DNA of 64,000 nucleotides. Origin: Lachnospiraceae bacterium. Lineage in GTDB: Bacteria; Bacillota; Clostridia; Lachnospirales; Lachnospiraceae. The stretch covers positions 1-64,000 of the forward strand of contig JAFRYE010000067.1 of the NCBI GenBank assembly GCA_017441265.1, in the 5' to 3' direction. The notes under the pieces were generated by a model, which saw only the letters and a program-made list of their open reading frames with translations, did not search any database and was not told where the DNA came from. Made by a program: the position numbers and the translations under genes. This document shows, in pieces, positions 53,835-63,076 of the stretch (position 1 is its first letter; each line of letters begins with the position of its first letter).

Positions 53835-54479
53835 ATGAAGTTTTGTTTTGAAAAAAGAAAGATCATAATCTGTTTTCTGGCGGTGTTCGGGATGGGATTT
53901 TTTCTCTCATTTCTGATCCTATGCAATCTCGGGACGGATCCCGCCACCTTTATGAACCGGTCGGCCGCGCACCGGATCGGCATCAGTTTCGGCACATGGC
54001 AGTTGATCGTCAACGTTGCGATGCTTGTGGTTGTCTTTGCGTGCGAGCGGTCGCTGATCGGTTTCGGAACGTTGTTCAACATGGTACTGGTCGGCTATTA
54101 CGCAGATTTCTTTGACTGGCTCTGGGGAAAATGCATCCCCGCCGAATGGTTCACAAACACCCCGAGCCGGTGGGGCATTTTCCTTATCGCGCTCTTTTGT
54201 TTCATCATCAGTGCCGCCGTGTATATCAATGCGGACATGGGTGTCGCTCCCTATGACGGGATTCCGATCATTCTCGGGGAAGCGGTTGCGAAGCATTTTC
54301 CGAAGGTTCCGAAGATGCTTGTCCGGATCGCCTGGGACGGCGCGGCAATCGGTGTCGGGACGGCGGTCGGCGGGATTCCGATCATCGGAATCATCCTGAT
54401 GGCGCTGTTTCTGGGGCCGGCCATCACTCTTGTCAGACGCATCGGTGAGCGCGCCGCGCGGAAACCTGCCGAAGGCTGA
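53835..54479 (+). CDS. YczE/YitT-like membrane protein
   Basis: This 214-residue protein has five to six membrane segments and the GISFGTWQLIVNVAMLVVVF and ADMGVAPYDGIPIILGEA blocks typical of the YczE/YyaS/YitT group, whose role is largely unknown. The ATG at 53835 follows GGAGGAAAGG at longer than usual spacing. A minimal ATG-GAT-CAA-TGA reading at 53827 overlaps it. It is not clearly linked to the fab operon. Confidence 0.75.
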   Translation: MKFCFEKRKIIICFLAVFGMGFFLSFLILCNLGTDPATFMNRSAAHRIGISFGTWQLIVNVAMLVVVFACERSLIGFGTLFNMVLVGYYADFFDWLWGKCIPAEWFTNTPSRWGIFLIALFCFIISAAVYINADMGVAPYDGIPIILGEAVAKHFPKVPKMLVRIAWDGAAIGVGTAVGGIPIIGIILMALFLGPAITLVRRIGERAARKPAEG

Positions 54480-54586
54480 TCGTCCGGGACGGAAGTTTTT
54501 GTTGTTTTTTCCATAAAGCCGAGGGGAATCTTCGTATCTATGACAACGAATGAACAAAGACCCTGACGCATAAGGAGGAAATGGCA

Positions 54587-55321
54587 ATGATCATAAAGCT
54601 TTTAGCTGCGATTTTCAGCGCTCTTGTCTTGGCGCTGGCGGGGGCTGTAGTGGACGGAAAAGCGGATTTTTCGAACCTGCGCGGCGGTGACAGAGAAGTC
54701 GTGTCGGAGAGCAGGATCGAGGCGCAGACCACGGCGGAAACGGCATTTTCCGAAGTGAAGCTGACCAAGGTCGGCAATCATACCTACTACCCGGATACGC
54801 TGTTCGACAACAGATACGTAAGCGAAGAGAATCGGAAGATCGTGTTCGCGGAGATGGAGAAAGCGGACAAGTGCCTTGAGACGGATGTTTACATTTCGGG
54901 ATTCAACCAGGAGTATATGTCGGAGTATTTTCGGCTGTACGGGTATCGCATGACGGACGGTATCGTCGAGCCGGAGTTCTCGCTCAACACCGGGCGCGGT
55001 AGTGACGGCACGGTGTCCTGGGGATCGCACAAGTACGGTCTGCTCAGCCTGCTTCCGGACGCGGGGTATGTCAACGGAGACGGCGTCCGTCCGGCATCGG
55101 AGTTTTTTGCGAAAGTGTACGATCTTGCGAAGGAGCACGAAAAGCAGATCTTTAGGCACCGCAAGACGGAGCCGATCCGCGGGAACTATATGCTGAATGC
55201 CGACTTGCAAGGCAATGTATTTTACGAATTCACGATCAATGCGTACACCACGATCCGCGTAAACGCGCGGACCGGAGTGGTGATGGAAGAGTATTACTGG
55301 GACGGCGTGTATGTCGATTGA
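54587..55321 (+). CDS. Exported protein with PepSY-like C-terminus
   Basis: From the ATG at 54587 (AGGAGG 8 bases upstream; another ATG at 54581 is too close to it) the protein has 244 residues. It has an N-terminal signal peptide or anchor (LLAAIFSALVLALAGAVV). The end, FYEFTINAYTTIRVNARTGVVMEEYYWDG, looks like a PepSY-type strand pair. Function is unknown. The stop codon lies inside the terminator hairpin. Confidence 0.6.
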   Translation: MIIKLLAAIFSALVLALAGAVVDGKADFSNLRGGDREVVSESRIEAQTTAETAFSEVKLTKVGNHTYYPDTLFDNRYVSEENRKIVFAEMEKADKCLETDVYISGFNQEYMSEYFRLYGYRMTDGIVEPEFSLNTGRGSDGTVSWGSHKYGLLSLLPDAGYVNGDGVRPASEFFAKVYDLAKEHEKQIFRHRKTEPIRGNYMLNADLQGNVFYEFTINAYTTIRVNARTGVVMEEYYWDGVYVD

Positions 55322-55341
55322 CGTACACGCTCCTTTTTTTG
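55305..55341 (+). terminator. Terminator overlapping the end of the PepSY-like gene
   Basis: An 11-bp stem (55305-55315 with 55320-55330) with one wobble and loop GATT is followed by TCCTTTTTTTG. The TGA stop (55319-55321) is within it. Confidence 0.8.
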
Positions 55342-55429
55342 TTGCCTTTTCTTCGGTGTATCTTCGGTTGCGCTTCCTGGTGACCTATGGTAACATGGAA
55401 CAAAGACCTGTAAGCAAAGGAGAGCACGC

Positions 55430-56899
55430 ATGGAAGAGAGCGGTATCAAGAAACTGACATTGTTACATTCGAACGATCTGCACGGAGACTTCCTCCCGAA
55501 GGACGTTGACGGGAAGGAGACCGGAGGACTCTCCCGGCTTGCGGGATACGTCGGCAAGATCCGGAGCGAGCGCGAGAACGTCATCTATGCGATCGCCGGC
55601 GACATGTTCCGCGGTTCCGTCATCGATTCGGAGTACCAGGGACTGTCCACGATCGATCTTATGAACAACTTAAACCCCGATGTTGCGACCATTGGAAACC
55701 ATGAGGTGGATTACGGCTTTGCGCACCTTTTGTTCCTCGAAAAATGCGCCAAGTTCCCCATCGTCAATGCCAACCTTTTCATCACCATGAACAACGCCCG
55801 CGTCTTCACGCCCTACATCAACATCGAAGTCGGCGGAATGCGCATCATGTTCATCGGAATCCTAACGGAGGAGGTTCTGGCGTCTACGAAAAATGAGAAG
55901 ATCATCGGCACCTTCATTGATCTCGAGTCGGCGGCGAAGGAGGTCGGTATCATCTGTGACAACTACCGCACGGTGCGCACCGACATGACGGTTTTGCTCA
56001 CGCACATCGGCATTGACAATGACCGGAAACTTGCGGAGATGCTCGATCCCGACTGGGGCGTCAACATGATCATCGGCGGACACTCGCACACCTTCATGGA
56101 CGAGCCCGAGATCATCAACGGAATTCCGATCGTGCAGGCCGGAACCGGCACGGGCGTGATCGGTCGCTTTGACATTCAATATGACACGGACAAGAAGGAG
56201 ATCGCCGATATCAAGTGGCGCTGCATTCCGATCAACGAGGATACGGCTCCGAAGGACGAGATCATGGAGGAGCTGATCGACAGCTACCGCACCCAGACCG
56301 ACAGCAAATACAAGCGCGTCGTGACGCGCTGGGCGCGCAAACTCACGCACCCCTGCCGCGAGCAGGAGACGGAGATGGGCAATCTCTACGCCGACATCAT
56401 GGCGTGGGAGGCCAGCTACGACGTCATGCTGTTCGGCTCGGGCAGCATCCGTAAGAAGGAACTCGGGCCCGTCATCGAGTACCAGGATATGGTGGAAAAT
56501 ACGCCCTTCGACGGACCGCTCTACCTCGTGGAAGTCACGGGCGCACAGCTGCGCCGTATATTCCAACACCTCTTCCGGGACGATGCCTGGGTCGGTGAGA
56601 CGGAGTTCTACCAGATCTCTTCGGCGTTGCGCGTAACCTACAGAAAGTCGACACACACGATCGAATCGCTCACATTCAAAGGCGAGGATGTCACGGATGA
56701 CATGCGCATCAAACTCGGCATTCAGGATTACCACTATAACAACTTCGACGACTTCTTTGGCGTGCCTTTGGAGGAGGTCAAGACGAACATGAGACCCCGG
56801 GTTGTGGCGACTTCGGTCAACAACATTATCGAGGAGTATTTTGCGACCAACAACGGGCTGGACGCGAAGGTGGACGGACGAATTACGATTCTGGAATAA
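55430..56899 (+). CDS. Metallophosphatase / 5'-nucleotidase-like enzyme
   Basis: This 489-residue protein has the calcineurin-like metal motifs LLHSNDLHGDF (D-x-H), AGDMFRGS, TIGNHEVDYGF and GGHSHTF in the N-terminal half, and the 5'-nucleotidase C-terminal domain in the second half (FGSGSIRKKELG, YQDMVENTPF). UshA/YfkN-like relatives are exported, but there is no signal peptide, so it acts in the cytoplasm. The substrate is unknown (nucleotides or sugar nucleotides). A terminator follows. Confidence 0.87.
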   Translation: MEESGIKKLTLLHSNDLHGDFLPKDVDGKETGGLSRLAGYVGKIRSERENVIYAIAGDMFRGSVIDSEYQGLSTIDLMNNLNPDVATIGNHEVDYGFAHLLFLEKCAKFPIVNANLFITMNNARVFTPYINIEVGGMRIMFIGILTEEVLASTKNEKIIGTFIDLESAAKEVGIICDNYRTVRTDMTVLLTHIGIDNDRKLAEMLDPDWGVNMIIGGHSHTFMDEPEIINGIPIVQAGTGTGVIGRFDIQYDTDKKEIADIKWRCIPINEDTAPKDEIMEELIDSYRTQTDSKYKRVVTRWARKLTHPCREQETEMGNLYADIMAWEASYDVMLFGSGSIRKKELGPVIEYQDMVENTPFDGPLYLVEVTGAQLRRIFQHLFRDDAWVGETEFYQISSALRVTYRKSTHTIESLTFKGEDVTDDMRIKLGIQDYHYNNFDDFFGVPLEEVKTNMRPRVVATSVNNIIEEYFATNNGLDAKVDGRITILE

Positions 56900-56905
56900 A
56901 ACAGA

Positions 56906-56938
56906 CGGCAGGCTCCGAGGCGGGCCTGCCGCATTTTT
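56906..56938 (+). terminator. Terminator after the nucleotidase gene
   Basis: Stem CGGCAGGC (56906-56913) with GCCTGCCG (56924-56931), a 10-base loop, then CATTTTTC. Confidence 0.7.
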
Positions 56939-57007
56939 CATGAACAAACAAAACAACCGAAAAAAACATCATTTTCGTGCATCATAGTCAGTGAGGAGGT
57001 GAAATCG

Positions 57008-57538
57008 ATGCCGGCAGATAAGGATCAACTTACTCAGTGGTTACATGAGATAAAACAGAGTCGGGAGGCATTTGCCGCGTTGTATGCAGAGATGAGCCGC
57101 CCGATGTACACCGTAGCCTGCCGAATTCTGCACAACCGTGCGGATGCGGAGGATGCGGTGCAGGAAGCGTTTATGAAACTGCTTCGGAGAGAATGCACGG
57201 ATGATATTGAGAACGGTCGCGCGTACCTGTTGCAGACCGTGCGGAACGAGGCGCTGATGATCCTGCGCAAACGCTCGCACGAGGAACTGCATGAGGACGT
57301 GGCGGCGGAAGAGCAGGACCGCCCGGACAACTTCGCGTGGGACAATGAGATGATGATCACAGAGGCAGTCGAACATCTCAAACCGGAGGAACGGGACATA
57401 TTTACGCTGCATGTCAACGGTGATCTGACGTTTGAGGAGATCGCAAAGATCATGGACATGTCGTTGCCGGCGGTTTATCGAAAGTATCGGAAGGCGCTTG
57501 ACCGGTTGCGGAAAATGATGAACGGAGGCAACATATGA
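57008..57538 (+). CDS. ECF-type RNA polymerase sigma factor
   Basis: From the ATG at 57008 (AGGAGG upstream; a GTG at 56999 overlaps that site) the protein has 176 residues. Region 2 is MYTVACRILHNRADAEDAVQEAFMKLL, and region 4 is LKPEERDIFTLHVNGDLTFEEIAKIMDMSLPAVYRKY. It overlaps a membrane-protein gene by 4 bases, the layout of a sigma/regulator pair, matching the unrelated pair at 2.9 kb. The regulon is unknown. Confidence 0.9.
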   Translation: MPADKDQLTQWLHEIKQSREAFAALYAEMSRPMYTVACRILHNRADAEDAVQEAFMKLLRRECTDDIENGRAYLLQTVRNEALMILRKRSHEELHEDVAAEEQDRPDNFAWDNEMMITEAVEHLKPEERDIFTLHVNGDLTFEEIAKIMDMSLPAVYRKYRKALDRLRKMMNGGNI

Positions 57539-58533
57539 AAGCATTGTACAAATATCGGTTTGTTTTGATCGGCGTACTCGCGTTGTTCGCGATGTTGAAG
57601 ATTTCATGCGGTATAGCACAGGCACGCGGTCCGGTACCCACCGCAACGCCGATGCCGACGGCAACGCCGACTCCGACACCGAAGGGGTGGAACCCGGGGG
57701 AAGAGTATCAGCCGACTTCCACGGAGAAGGTGAAACAGATATGGCAGAGCCTTGCGGCGGATCCCGAGAGCGGATACGCCGGACATGAGCTGGATAACTG
57801 GAAGGATACGAAAGAAGTCATTCTGGCGCTCACAAAGGATGCGGATCGCGAGTCAATCCTGAAGGCATGGCCGGAGGATGTCAAACTGCAGATTATCGAA
57901 GTGAAATATACATGGCGTGAGCTGGATGCCGTACGCGAGGAGATTAACGAAAACTGGAATCGATGGACTGGAAAAAACGAGGAAGAGAACATTCTCCTCG
58001 GAGCCGGTATCAACGCGCGTGAGAATTACGTGGAGGTGCATATCGATCGGTTGGCACCGGAGAAAATACGGAAGAAAGTTATCTCGGATATGTTCGAGCG
58101 ATACGGCGATTGTATCCGGATTGATACGAGTAAGTCTGCGGAGGAATTTGAAAAGGGAATTACCGATGCGGAAGTTGAAGATTATCAAAAGTCGTTCAAT
58201 TTGATAAACACAGAGTCTTACAACTATATACCGGATGAATCTTTGCTTACCTTTACCGACTACACGAACAACCGGGGAGCCTATAGAGCCACGCCGCGCG
58301 GTGTCGTCATTGCGCTCGCCGTCGGTCTCGGGGCTGTGATCCTTGTGCTCGCGTATGTGCTTCGCAGACAGAATCTGCGCGTCGCGGCGACGGCGGACGG
58401 ACGGGAAGTCGTGAGCGGTACGTACAGCGATGAAGATATCGAGGCGCTTGCGAAGAGCGCGGGCGACGACGTGTCCGACTCCGGGCGCGAGAAGATCTTC
58501 GCGGCTTATGAGAAGGAGCGGAACAAGGGCTGA
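57535..58533 (+). CDS. Membrane protein with Pro/Thr-rich linker, probable sigma partner
   Basis: This 332-residue protein is coupled to the sigma gene (ATGA overlap). It has an N-terminal hydrophobic segment (FVLIGVLALFAMLKI), a PTATP-repeat stalk at about residues 35-55, an extracellular domain of about 180 residues, and a second membrane segment (VVIALAVGLGAVILVLAYVL) followed by a cytoplasmic tail. No anti-sigma motif is recognised. The role as sensor or anti-sigma is inferred from position. Confidence 0.65.
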   Translation: MKALYKYRFVLIGVLALFAMLKISCGIAQARGPVPTATPMPTATPTPTPKGWNPGEEYQPTSTEKVKQIWQSLAADPESGYAGHELDNWKDTKEVILALTKDADRESILKAWPEDVKLQIIEVKYTWRELDAVREEINENWNRWTGKNEEENILLGAGINARENYVEVHIDRLAPEKIRKKVISDMFERYGDCIRIDTSKSAEEFEKGITDAEVEDYQKSFNLINTESYNYIPDESLLTFTDYTNNRGAYRATPRGVVIALAVGLGAVILVLAYVLRRQNLRVAATADGREVVSGTYSDEDIEALAKSAGDDVSDSGREKIFAAYEKERNKG

Positions 58534-58565
58534 GAACCCGCATGATCAATCGAAACAGAAACAGT

Positions 58566-58611
58566 ATGACCGCAGTCATGGTTTTCTTTGGGAAATCGTG
58601 ACCGCGGTCAC
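58566..58611. promoter_or_regulatory. Paired palindromic operators upstream of the ABC/two-component operon
   Basis: A near-palindrome ATGACCGCAGTCAT (58566-58579) and the perfect palindrome GTGACCGCGGTCAC (58598-58611) share TGACCGC. Their centres are 32 bp apart, three helical turns. They sit just upstream of a putative -35. The encoded NarL-type response regulator is a natural candidate binder. Confidence 0.65.
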
Positions 58612-58640
58612 TTTTCATTTTCCGCAGAATGTTTTACGAT
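58612..58640 (+). promoter_or_regulatory. Putative promoter of the ABC permease operon
   Basis: A weak -35 TTTTCA (58612-58617), a 17-bp spacer and TACGAT (58635-58640). It abuts the perfect palindrome, as expected for an activator-dependent promoter. Confidence 0.45.
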
Positions 58641-58696
58641 GGTGACACACAAGGCGGGGGCGGCCCGGGAACCGCCGCCCGAATACGAAACGGGAG

Positions 58697-59860
58697 ATGT
58701 TGCGAAAGATGAGATCCAATCTGTCCGCATGGAAATATGTAAAGAACAATCGGCGGAGCGTTGCGACGATGATATCTGCGCTGGCGTTGTCATTTGCGGT
58801 GATCTACATCGTGCATGTGCTGCTGATGACCTCGGTGGAAGGCTTTAAGCCGATGCTGCTGGATTACCCGAAGAAGGTCGGTTTTTTCAGCCTCAGCGAA
58901 AAGACCCTGGAGAAGTCGAAGGTCAGGGGAGCCGAGAACGGCGATGCAGCGGAGAAAGAGCAGGCGATCGTGGATGCCCTGCGCGCGAAAGAGGGAGTTA
59001 AAGACGTCACCTGGGCGCAGGTGCTGCAAGCGAGGTATCAGGCGGTGATCGGCCAGTGGTCGGAGGAGTTTCCGCTGTACACTTCAACGGAAGAGATCGA
59101 ACGGTATCTGAAGCATACCGGTGCAAAGCTTGTGAGGGGGAGACTTCCCGAAGCGGACGGCGAGGTGGTCATCGCTTCGATGGTGATGAAAAATCAGAAA
59201 CTGGAGATCGGAGACTGGTTTTCAAAGGATAGCTTCGGCGAGAACTTCCGCATTGTCGGAGAAGTCGAGTCGGACAGCATGGTCAGCGCGGGAATGCCGA
59301 ATCATTATTACAACTGCGGCACATACTATGTGATTCAGTACAATGAGGCCAACGGGAACCTCGGGGAATTCTTCACGGAGATGGGAGTGGAGATCGGCGC
59401 CGCGGATGTGATATATGATCTGCCGGCACACAGACGACATTTTCGCGAGGACTGTGACGAACTGATCGCCGGTGTCGTGAACGCCATCTCCGCCGTCGTC
59501 ATGTTCTTTGTGGCGGTGACGATGCTGATCGCGTATGTGTCCTTCCTGCGAAACCGCGTGAACGAGTATTGCCTGTACGCGTCCATCGGATACCGCCGGT
59601 GGGAGGTTTACGGGATGATGATGCGGGAAATGTTTATCATCTTCGGCATCGGATTTCTGATCGGTTTCGCGCTGGCGCTTCCGTCTGCGTGGTTGATCCA
59701 AACGGTGGTTCTGGAACCCGCGGGCATCGTGTCCGTGATCTGGTATCCGGGGATGATCGCGAAGCTCGGGGCCATCATGCTGCTGATACTCGGGTTGCTT
59801 CAGATCCCGGTTCTGGTGAGCATACGCAGGATCAAAACCATCGACCTGGTCGAAGACTGA
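58697..59860 (+). CDS. FtsX/MacB-like ABC transporter permease
   Basis: The protein has 387 residues from the ATG at 58697; an ATG at 58709 is also possible. The layout is classic FtsX: one N-terminal membrane segment (VATMISALALSFAVIYIVHVL), a large external domain, then three C-terminal membrane segments including FFVAVTMLIAYVSFLRNRVNEYCLYASIGYRRWEVYG. It forms the membrane part of a MacB/Lol-type exporter with the ATPase and second permease that follow. Substrate unknown. Confidence 0.88.
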   Translation: MLRKMRSNLSAWKYVKNNRRSVATMISALALSFAVIYIVHVLLMTSVEGFKPMLLDYPKKVGFFSLSEKTLEKSKVRGAENGDAAEKEQAIVDALRAKEGVKDVTWAQVLQARYQAVIGQWSEEFPLYTSTEEIERYLKHTGAKLVRGRLPEADGEVVIASMVMKNQKLEIGDWFSKDSFGENFRIVGEVESDSMVSAGMPNHYYNCGTYYVIQYNEANGNLGEFFTEMGVEIGAADVIYDLPAHRRHFREDCDELIAGVVNAISAVVMFFVAVTMLIAYVSFLRNRVNEYCLYASIGYRRWEVYGMMMREMFIIFGIGFLIGFALALPSAWLIQTVVLEPAGIVSVIWYPGMIAKLGAIMLLILGLLQIPVLVSIRRIKTIDLVED

Positions 59861-59933
59861 ACGGGCATACTAATAACACGGAAAATAAGAATCGAAGCGA
59901 TACTACAAGCGTAGAATAAAAGGAGCGACAACG

Positions 59934-60605
59934 ATGTTTACGATTAAAAACCTGAGCATGATCTATGATATGGACACAGACGAGAAAATGTACGCCCTCA
60001 AGGGCTTTGACCTCTCGCTTCCGGACCGGGGGCTCATCGGGATCATCGGCCCGTCCGGCAGCGGCAAGAGCACATTGATGTACTGTCTTTCCACGCTCAA
60101 GAAACCGACGGACGGCAGTGTATGCTATAACGGAACGGAGCTCACGATGATCTCCAATGCGGAGCGGGAGCAAATCAGACGCCGTGAGTTCGGATTCGTG
60201 TTTCAGAAGCACTATCTCGTGCCGTACATGACCGCGCTCGACAACGTGATGGTCGCGGCCGTAAACAATGAACCGGCAACGAGGGAGAAGGCGAAAACGT
60301 TTCTGGCGGCTTTGGGACTCGGGGACCGCGAGATCGGCAAACGCCCGACCAAACTTTCCGGAGGACAGTGCCAGCGCGCGTCGATCGCGAGAGCGATGAT
60401 CAACGATCCGAAGGTGTTATTTGCCGACGAACCGACCGCATCCCTCGACCATGAGAATGCGTTCAATGTGATGCGGATCCTGAAGGAGTATTCCGCCGAC
60501 CGCCTGGTGCTCGTGGTCACGCATGACCGCAGTATCTTAGGCGACGCCGACCGCATCATCGAGATGTGGGACGGCGAGATCAGCAGCGACGGAGGAACCG
60601 TATGA
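59934..60605 (+). CDS. ABC transporter ATP-binding protein (LolD/MacB type)
   Basis: This 223-residue ATPase has Walker A GPSGSGKST near residue 41, the signature LSGGQCQRASIARAM near 142, and Walker B VLFADEPTASLD near 161. AAGGAGCGAC precedes the ATG. It overlaps the next permease by 4 bases. Two permeases with one ATPase suggest a heterodimeric FtsX-type transporter, often for peptide resistance or lipoprotein export. Confidence 0.95.
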   Translation: MFTIKNLSMIYDMDTDEKMYALKGFDLSLPDRGLIGIIGPSGSGKSTLMYCLSTLKKPTDGSVCYNGTELTMISNAEREQIRRREFGFVFQKHYLVPYMTALDNVMVAAVNNEPATREKAKTFLAALGLGDREIGKRPTKLSGGQCQRASIARAMINDPKVLFADEPTASLDHENAFNVMRILKEYSADRLVLVVTHDRSILGDADRIIEMWDGEISSDGGTV

Positions 60606-61693
60606 AACCGTATTCCGCTTTGTACTATGTGAAGGAAAATAAAGGGCGTTCCCTTCTGATCGCCGCCATGTTCTTCCTGACGACACTTCTGCTGCTCGGC
60701 GGCAACTACATACAGAGCAACTATTATTATTGGGAAGGGATCATTGACTACACGGAGCACGTGATCGAAGTTGAGGCCTCCGTGAATGACGAGGAGTTCA
60801 GGGATTACTACGCGATTGTCGATAAGCTTTCGGGCGATCCGGATCTCACGGTCATGCTGCATTCCGGCTACGGGGAACCGAGCCTCGACTGGAAGTGTAC
60901 GATGGGCTTTATGATGGGAGGCTACGCGGCACGCTACAACACGCCGGAGGACTTGAAAGAGGCGTTTCGGATTCTCGGTTACGAGGCCGATCTCAGCGGA
61001 CTTCGCAACGGCAGTCTGATCGTCAGCAGGGCGATGGCCGCCAACCACGGGTTTACGATCGGCGATATCGTGGATGAGAGTGAGGGACTCTCGGGAACGT
61101 ACACGCTCGACGCGCTGATCGATGAGGAAACCTACGCGATTTTCTACGTGGAGGAGTATCCGGAGGAGAACCTCATGCGGGCGCATGTCATGAGCAAGAC
61201 ACTCTCGTATCCGGAACTGCGGGAGAGGATCCTGACCGCATGTGAAGGCAGCCGATGCAAGGTTCAGAATTCCATGCGGAACGAGATCAACCGCCAGTTT
61301 CAGCCGATCAATCTGATCTTTTATTCTGCGCTGTTACTGCTGTCGCTGGTGATCGCCTTCTCGGTCAATTCCGTCATCGCCGGACATTACAACAAGCGCA
61401 TGTACGAGTTCGGGGTCTACCGCGCCATCGGGCTGACGAAGCGCGATGTTCGCCGCAAATGCGCCGCCGAGATCATCATCACGGATCTGGCGGCGATCGC
61501 AGCCGGCGTCGCGTTTGTCGAGCTGTTCACATTCCTGATGAACGAACTGTATTACCGGCCGGGCGGACGGTATCTTCCGTATTTCTCCTGGCTGGGCGTG
61601 ATCGGGCTCATTGCGTCAAATATCCTTGTCCTGATACCCGCGATACTGATTCGCGGAAGGGTCATGTGCAAGGCCGACGTAACGGAGTTCTGA
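60602..61693 (+). CDS. Second FtsX-like ABC permease
   Basis: From the ATG at 60602 (overlapping the ATPase stop) the 363-residue protein has an N-terminal membrane segment (LLIAAMFFLTTLLLLGGNYI), an external domain, and three C-terminal segments (LLLSLVIAFSVNSVIAG, ITDLAAIAAGVAFVEL, VIGLIASNILVLIPAIL). MYEFGVYRAIGLTKRDVRRK is the FtsX cytoplasmic loop. Partner of the first permease. Confidence 0.88.
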   Translation: MKPYSALYYVKENKGRSLLIAAMFFLTTLLLLGGNYIQSNYYYWEGIIDYTEHVIEVEASVNDEEFRDYYAIVDKLSGDPDLTVMLHSGYGEPSLDWKCTMGFMMGGYAARYNTPEDLKEAFRILGYEADLSGLRNGSLIVSRAMAANHGFTIGDIVDESEGLSGTYTLDALIDEETYAIFYVEEYPEENLMRAHVMSKTLSYPELRERILTACEGSRCKVQNSMRNEINRQFQPINLIFYSALLLLSLVIAFSVNSVIAGHYNKRMYEFGVYRAIGLTKRDVRRKCAAEIIITDLAAIAAGVAFVELFTFLMNELYYRPGGRYLPYFSWLGVIGLIASNILVLIPAILIRGRVMCKADVTEF

Positions 61694-61745
61694 ACAAGGC
61701 GCATGGGGATTCATCGGGATGACAGGGCACAATAAGGAAACCACG

Positions 61746-61773
61746 GAAAGTTGCGGCGACAGCGGCAACTTTC
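61746..61773 (+). terminator. Possible terminator/processing hairpin between permease and kinase genes
   Basis: A perfect 9-bp stem, GAAAGTTGC with GCAACTTTC (61746-61754 with 61765-61773), a 10-base loop and a poor U-tail (TTTGCG). It may reduce but not stop transcription into the kinase gene. Confidence 0.4.
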
Positions 61774-61797
61774 TTTGCGTTGGCGGCAACGGCAAGA

Positions 61798-61827
61798 TTG
61801 ACAAAAGAGACGCTTAGGGAATATGAT
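61798..61827 (+). promoter_or_regulatory. Promoter of the two-component system genes
   Basis: TTGACA (61798-61803), an 18-bp spacer, TATGAT (61822-61827), about 75 bases before the histidine kinase start. It gives the two-component genes their own transcript. Confidence 0.65.
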
Positions 61828-61900
61828 TGTTATGAGGAAAATGAGGCGGAAGCCGGTGACGGCGAAGCCGTGAATTAAAAGGATAAGCAGCGGAGGCCAT

Positions 61901-63073
61901 ATGCTTGTGACGGTGATCAACATAGTGCTGGCGCTGGTGCTCTGGATCGCGGACAGCGCCCTGCGCGGCGTGTCGTTTGTGAACGTGGGCATCACGGGAG
62001 CGCTTCTGATTGCGATGACAGCGGAAAGTTTAGTCACGGAAGAGAGCGGGAAGACAAGAACAGTGCTTCGCACTGCTTTGTTTGCGTTGACCGCAGGGTT
62101 CGCCGTGCTCGGACACGGATGGTGGAGCTTCACGGTGTTCGCCTGTCTGACGGTGCCTTCCATCCCGATCACGGCGCTGATCGCCGCGGCCGGGTATGCG
62201 TTGAAAGCAATCCTTTCGGCTCGGCCTGTCGACGCGCGATTTACAGCGGAGACTCTGGTGTGCGCGGCGTTGGTCGCTGCGATTGTTGCGCTGATCCGGC
62301 TTGGGAAGAAGGCGCTGGCTGCGGTAAAAAGACGGGAGGAGATCGCGAAGGAGCGACTCCTGCGCGCGAGCGTCAGTGAGATGAACGAACGCCGCATCAA
62401 CCGCGAGCTGTCGCAGCAAAGTTACGCTGCGGAGAGAAACGCGAGACTTCTCGAGAGGGAGAACATCAGCAGGAGTATTCACAATAACGTGGGGCATACC
62501 ATCACGGCGGCGATCATGACCTTAGACGCCGCGGACATGTTGTTTGACGCGAAACCGGAGGAAGCCAGAAAGCGGATGAACGACGCGAACGACCGCATCC
62601 GCGGAAGTCTGGAGTCCATCCGAAGCGCGGTCCGGGCCCTCGACGAGGAGGGCGGGGAACTGCCGATCATCGATCTGAAGAGGTATCTGCAAAATGCGAT
62701 CGAGGATTTTACGATGGACACGGAGAGAACGGTGTCGTTCGCTTCGGACTGCTATGCGGATGATATCACGGTGCCGAGGGAGCATGTCGAGTTTTTGACG
62801 GGCGTTTTGCAGGAGGCATTTTCCAACGGCGTTAAGCACGGCGGGGCGAAGACATTTGCGGTATCGCTGTCGGCGGACTCGGCGCATGTGAAGCTGAGCG
62901 TGAAGGACGACGGCGTCAGCGATTTCGGCGAGGCCGTCTCCGCGGAGAGGATCGCCGCGGGGTTCGGGCTTCGGAAAATAACCGCCTACGCGGAGCGTTG
63001 CGGCGGAACGGCGGCATTTGACAATGAGGCGGGATTTCGCACGGAAGTGGAACTGCCGCTGCAGAGGAGGTAA
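61901..63073 (+). CDS. Sensor histidine kinase (HisKA_3/NarX type)
   Basis: This 390-residue protein has four to five membrane segments in residues 1-135, a coiled coil at about 138-185, and the dimerisation/phosphoacceptor motif ENISRSIHNNVGHT with His194. The ATPase domain has the N-box EAFSNGVKHGG and G-box AAGFGLRKI. There is no large external sensor domain, so the signal is probably membrane or transporter state. It is followed 4 bases later by its response regulator. Confidence 0.92.
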   Translation: MLVTVINIVLALVLWIADSALRGVSFVNVGITGALLIAMTAESLVTEESGKTRTVLRTALFALTAGFAVLGHGWWSFTVFACLTVPSIPITALIAAAGYALKAILSARPVDARFTAETLVCAALVAAIVALIRLGKKALAAVKRREEIAKERLLRASVSEMNERRINRELSQQSYAAERNARLLERENISRSIHNNVGHTITAAIMTLDAADMLFDAKPEEARKRMNDANDRIRGSLESIRSAVRALDEEGGELPIIDLKRYLQNAIEDFTMDTERTVSFASDCYADDITVPREHVEFLTGVLQEAFSNGVKHGGAKTFAVSLSADSAHVKLSVKDDGVSDFGEAVSAERIAAGFGLRKITAYAERCGGTAAFDNEAGFRTEVELPLQRR

Positions 63074-63076
63074 CAC

